Shown here: positions 14,830 to 17,279 of the stretch, piece after piece
Numbering within the stretch: the stretch's first letter is position 1
How the letters are laid out: every line of letters starts with the position of its first letter
Assembly (NCBI GenBank): GCA_021299075.1
Contig: JAJTFU010000053.1
Coordinates: forward strand, 1-17,279
Source of the DNA: Novosphingobium sp.
Lineage (GTDB): Bacteria > Pseudomonadota > Alphaproteobacteria > Sphingomonadales > Sphingomonadaceae
Direction: 5' to 3'
Length of the DNA stretch: 17,279 bases
Translations under genes and position numbers: made by a program
Notes under the pieces: generated by a model
Told to the model about the DNA's origin: nothing
What the model saw: the letters and a program-made list of their open reading frames with translations, nothing else
Databases searched by the model: none

Positions 14830-15527
14830 CCGGGCTGTGGGTCGAACCTGAGCAATGGACCCCCACCCTGCTGCGCGAAGCCAAGGCTGCGCTGGCCGAG
14901 ACGGGGCTGCCGCTGCTCGATGTCGAAGTCATCTGGATCAAGCCGGGCGACGACCTCGCCGCGCACAAGGCCTGCATTGATATCGGCGCGGAGCTGGGCG
15001 CCAAGAACGTGCTGTGCGTCTCGTCAGATCCCGACATGGGCGCCACCGCCGCCCGCCTCGCCGCGCTGTGCGAGCATGCCGAAGGATCGCAGATGCGGGT
15101 CGCCCTGGAATTCGGGATTTTCACCGAAGTGAGGAACCTGGAGATGGCACTCGCCGTTCTCGATGCCGTCGCTCACCCGCTACGGGCGCTGCTGATCGAT
15201 CCGATCCATGTCGATCGCTCCGGCAGCGCGATTGAGGCCATCGCACAGGTGCCGCGCGAATTGCTGCCCTATGCCCAGTTCTGCGACGCACCAGCGGAGC
15301 GCCCAGACCCGTCAGATTTCAACGCGATCATCACCGATGCTATCGACCTGCGCGAGCAATGCGGTGAAGGCGGCCTGCCGCTTGGCGCAATGTACCGTGC
15401 CTTACCACCCGGCATCCCGCTTAGCATCGAACTGCGCTCAAAAGCCTTGCGCGAAGGCTTCCCGGACCTGGGTGAGCGCGCCAAGGCGGTCGCGGCGGCG
15501 ACGCGCAACTGGCTGGCAGACCATTAG
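14826..15527 (+). CDS. Xylose isomerase-like TIM-barrel protein (sugar phosphate isomerase/epimerase family), 5'-damaged
   Basis: A 233-residue frame with TIM-barrel isomerase/AP endonuclease 2 features. It begins inside the barrel with MTGLWVEPEQW, then LPLLDVEVIWIKPGD, a helix ending in LGAKNVLCVSSDPD, RVALEFGIFTE with the usual metal-site Glu, a further LLIDPIHVDRSG strand, and a late FCDAP strand. Family members are usually 255-290 residues and begin with a strand like the MNPISFAAG found out of phase just upstream. So the first strand and helix are missing or encoded separately. Expression is possible by termination-reinitiation, since both junctions are ATGA overlaps, but a barrel lacking beta-1 may not fold. 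It follows an SDR and a Rieske oxygenase, suggesting a catabolic role. The alternative is a pseudogene or sequencing artefact. Confidence 0.65.
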   Translation: MTGLWVEPEQWTPTLLREAKAALAETGLPLLDVEVIWIKPGDDLAAHKACIDIGAELGAKNVLCVSSDPDMGATAARLAALCEHAEGSQMRVALEFGIFTEVRNLEMALAVLDAVAHPLRALLIDPIHVDRSGSAIEAIAQVPRELLPYAQFCDAPAERPDPSDFNAIITDAIDLREQCGEGGLPLGAMYRALPPGIPLSIELRSKALREGFPDLGERAKAVAAATRNWLADH

Positions 15528-15543
15528 CATCGGCGGAACGTTA

Positions 15544-15557
15544 TTGCGCAGACGCAA
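15544..15557. repeat. Short inverted repeat in the leader of the AI-2E-type gene
   Basis: TTGCG (15544-15548) and CGCAA (15553-15557) form a 5-bp dyad with a 4-base centre in the 103-bp gap between the isomerase-like gene and the membrane protein. No T-run follows, so an operator is more likely than a terminator. I see no convincing sigma-70 promoter in the gap. Confidence 0.3.
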
Positions 15558-15630
15558 AGACTGAGCGCTCCGGCTGGTCTAGTATGCCGGGCATCAGCAG
15601 GGCTGCACCGGCGCAGGAAGGACCCGCACC

Positions 15631-16701
15631 ATGACCGATTCCCGTCTGATCCAAAGTTACAAGACCGGGATAATTCTGGTTGTGGCGATTCTGGTCCTAG
15701 GCGTTGTCCTGTTTTTGGTTGCCCAGCCATTCATACCGGCGCTGGTCTGGGCGCTTACCCTGGCCGTGATGTGCCGCCCCTTTGAACGCAGGCTGCGCGC
15801 GCAAACCGGCTCGCCAGCAGTAGCTTCCGCCCTGGCCTTGCTGTTGGCTGCTGTCCTGGTTGTCATTCCCGGCATCCTGGTGATCTCAGCCCTGGTCGAT
15901 CAGATCGTAGCCGGAGCTGGGACCTATGCCCCGCTGATGACGCCCGCAGGCATCCAGCAGCTCGGCGAGACATATCCCGAGCTGGCCCGCCTGTTCGCCA
16001 GCTTGCAGAACTGGCTGGGTCTGGAGCAACTGTACACGTTGCTGCCCCGACAATTGGCACTGTGGAGCGGCCGGCTGGTGCAGGAATCGGCCACCGGCAT
16101 GGTCACCCTGCTACTGACCTTCTACTTCCTGTTCTATCTGCTGCGCGATGGCGATCGGGCGCTGGTGGCGCTGCGCGGCTTCGTGCCGCTGAGCCCGGAA
16201 GAATTCGATGAACTGGTCGGCAAAACCACCCAGACGGTCTTTGCTTCGGTCTATGCTACCGCCGCAGTCGCAGCGCTGCAGGGGCTGCTGGGCGGACTGA
16301 TGTTCTGGGTGCTCGGCCTACCAGCGCCGCTGTTCTGGGGCGTGGTCATGGGCCTGCTGGCCATCGTACCGTTCTTGGGAGCCTTCGTAATCTGGGTGCC
16401 GGCAGCGATCAGCCTGGCCCTCGCCGGCGATTGGGGATCAGCCATCCTCCTGACGGTCTGGGGCACGATCGTGATCGGCCTGATCGACAACATCATCTAC
16501 CCGATCCTGGTCGGCAAGCGCCTGTCGCTCCACCCGCTGATCTCGTTCATCGCGATCATCGGCGGTCTGTTGCTGTTCGGCCCGCACGGCATCGTTCTGG
16601 GCCCGCTGCTGGTGGCACTTACACAGGCAATGCTCCACATTGCGCGGGCCGAATTACGATCGGCGCGCAGCGATCCTGCTGCCGGTGTGCTGCAGGCATG
16701 A
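15631..16701 (+). CDS. AI-2E family transporter (TqsA/YdiK-like membrane protein)
   Basis: A 356-residue inner-membrane protein. It has about eight hydrophobic segments (around 14-46, 64-90, 155-172, 208-230, 232-265, 271-295 and 302-335), AQPFIPALVWAL at 31-42 and the family signature DNIIYPILVGKRLSLHPL at 286-303 followed by GLLLFGPHGIVLGPLL. A soluble periplasmic or cytoplasmic stretch lies at 90-150. The family is named after an autoinducer-2 exporter, but many members have other roles such as Na+/H+ or metabolite transport, so the name should be read loosely. AGGAAGG at 15615-15621 precedes the ATG. Its stop overlaps the start of the P-type ATPase by four bases, so the two are an operon. 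It is not functionally tied to the catabolic genes to its left. Confidence 0.88.
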   Translation: MTDSRLIQSYKTGIILVVAILVLGVVLFLVAQPFIPALVWALTLAVMCRPFERRLRAQTGSPAVASALALLLAAVLVVIPGILVISALVDQIVAGAGTYAPLMTPAGIQQLGETYPELARLFASLQNWLGLEQLYTLLPRQLALWSGRLVQESATGMVTLLLTFYFLFYLLRDGDRALVALRGFVPLSPEEFDELVGKTTQTVFASVYATAAVAALQGLLGGLMFWVLGLPAPLFWGVVMGLLAIVPFLGAFVIWVPAAISLALAGDWGSAILLTVWGTIVIGLIDNIIYPILVGKRLSLHPLISFIAIIGGLLLFGPHGIVLGPLLVALTQAMLHIARAELRSARSDPAAGVLQA

Positions 16702-17279
16702 GCGAACCCCAGACGGATTTACACGTCGAGGACCCCGGACCAACAGGGCTGACTGCAACCGAGGCGCAGGGGAGACTAGCCGCTGAGGGTCCGAACGAGC
16801 TTGCCCGCCAGAGCCGTCGCCCCGTCTGGCGAATTGTGGGAGAAGTCCTGCGCGAGCCGATGCTGGCGCTCTTGCTGGGCGCCAGCCTGATCTACCTGGC
16901 CCTGGGCGACATTCACGAAGCCCTGATCCTGGCCGCCTTTGACGTCCTTTCGATCGTCATCACCGTTGTCCAGGAAAGCCGGACCGAGCGCGCGCTGGAA
17001 GCGCTGCGCGATCTCACCAGCCCCCGCGCCCTGGTCATCCGCGATGGTCAACGCCAGCGCATCGCCGGCCGCGAGGTCGTGCGCGGCGACCTGCTGATCC
17101 TGGCCGAAGGGGACCGGGTCCCGGCTGATCTATGGTTGAGCCAGAGCAATGGCCTGCAAGTCGATGAGTCCCTCTTGACTGGAGAATCGGCTCCAGTGGC
17201 CAAGCGGGCCGGAGATCGGCGGACCGACAGTTCCGTGACCAGGCCGGGCGGAGACAACCTGCCCTTTGCCTTCTCGGGA
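16698..17279 (+). CDS. P-type cation-transporting ATPase, N-terminal part, cut by the window edge
   Basis: The frame is open to the last base, giving 194 residues. Residues 16-45 (GLTATEAQGRLAAEGPNELA) are the cation-ATPase N-terminal domain. Two membrane helices follow at about 52-92 (MLALLLGASLIYLALGD, then LILAAFDVLSIVITVV). The actuator domain starts near 108 and includes VVRGDLLILAEGDRVPADL and the dephosphorylation motif LLTGES at 159-164. This arrangement matches the type II group (calcium, magnesium or similar cations), not the heavy-metal type. The phosphorylation site DKTGT and the ion-binding helices lie beyond the window, so the ion cannot be named. It is translated from an ATG overlapping the stop of the upstream AI-2E-type gene. 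Confidence 0.9.
   Translation, partial: MSEPQTDLHVEDPGPTGLTATEAQGRLAAEGPNELARQSRRPVWRIVGEVLREPMLALLLGASLIYLALGDIHEALILAAFDVLSIVITVVQESRTERALEALRDLTSPRALVIRDGQRQRIAGREVVRGDLLILAEGDRVPADLWLSQSNGLQVDESLLTGESAPVAKRAGDRRTDSSVTRPGGDNLPFAFSG

Noticed and set aside
14006..15124. A 372-residue minus-strand frame opposite the third SDR
   Set aside because: Its frame mirrors the codon positions of the SDR and has no recognisable domain.
1..17279. Search by eye for tRNA, rRNA, CRISPR repeats, insertion-sequence ends and toxin-antitoxin pairs
   Set aside because: Nothing with the expected structure was found; intergenic gaps are all below about 165 bases.

Overview
The window is high-GC DNA, densely packed with genes and with short intergenic gaps. 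Fused cysNC, a GGAAC-type general-stress promoter and the mix of Rieske oxygenase, short-chain dehydrogenases (SDRs), crotonase and an MHS-type transporter all suggest a free-living alphaproteobacterium. A sphingomonad such as Novosphingobium, Sphingobium or Sphingopyxis is the best guess. That assignment comes from gene style and was not tested by a database search. I see no rRNA, tRNA, CRISPR array, insertion sequence, integrase or phage gene.

Layout. (1) 1-1343: a crotonase cut by the left edge (-) diverges from an SDR (+) across a 153-bp gap that holds operator-like dyads. (2) 1340-4880: a complete sulfate activation operon on the minus strand, cysD-cysNC-cysQ, joined by 1- and 4-nt overlaps. 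(3) 5016-7900: an SDR with a large internal in-frame deletion, an MHS/MFS transporter 3 nt later, and a methyltransferase-like protein. (4) 7902-8474: a small glycine-rich stress protein behind an EcfG-like promoter and a hairpin that covers its ribosome binding site. (5) 8481-10208 (-): an amidohydrolase of the N-acyl-D-amino-acid deacylase type. (6) 10332-12345: a sulfotransferase-like P-loop protein (-) divergent from a TauD/TfdA-like dioxygenase (+). (7) 12340-15527: a Rieske oxygenase alpha subunit (-) divergent from an SDR (+), followed by a TIM-barrel isomerase-like gene with a damaged 5' end; an FNR/FixK-like box lies between the divergent pair. (8) 15631-17279: an AI-2E family membrane protein coupled to a P-type cation ATPase cut by the right edge.

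How the genes may work together. CysDNC makes APS and then PAPS, and CysQ removes the PAP left after PAPS is used. This serves sulfate assimilation and would also serve the sulfotransferase-like protein encoded about 5.5 kb away. The Rieske oxygenase, three SDRs, crotonase, TauD-like dioxygenase, amidohydrolase and transporter look like an accessory catabolic region that oxidises and dehydrogenates an organic substrate. The substrate cannot be read from the sequence.

The most unusual points are two genes that each seem to have lost an internal piece (SDR at 5016-5480, TIM-barrel gene at 14782-15527), the promoter plus RBS-hairpin layout of the stress gene, and the FNR/FixK-like box. I found no clearly new multi-gene defence or mobile system.
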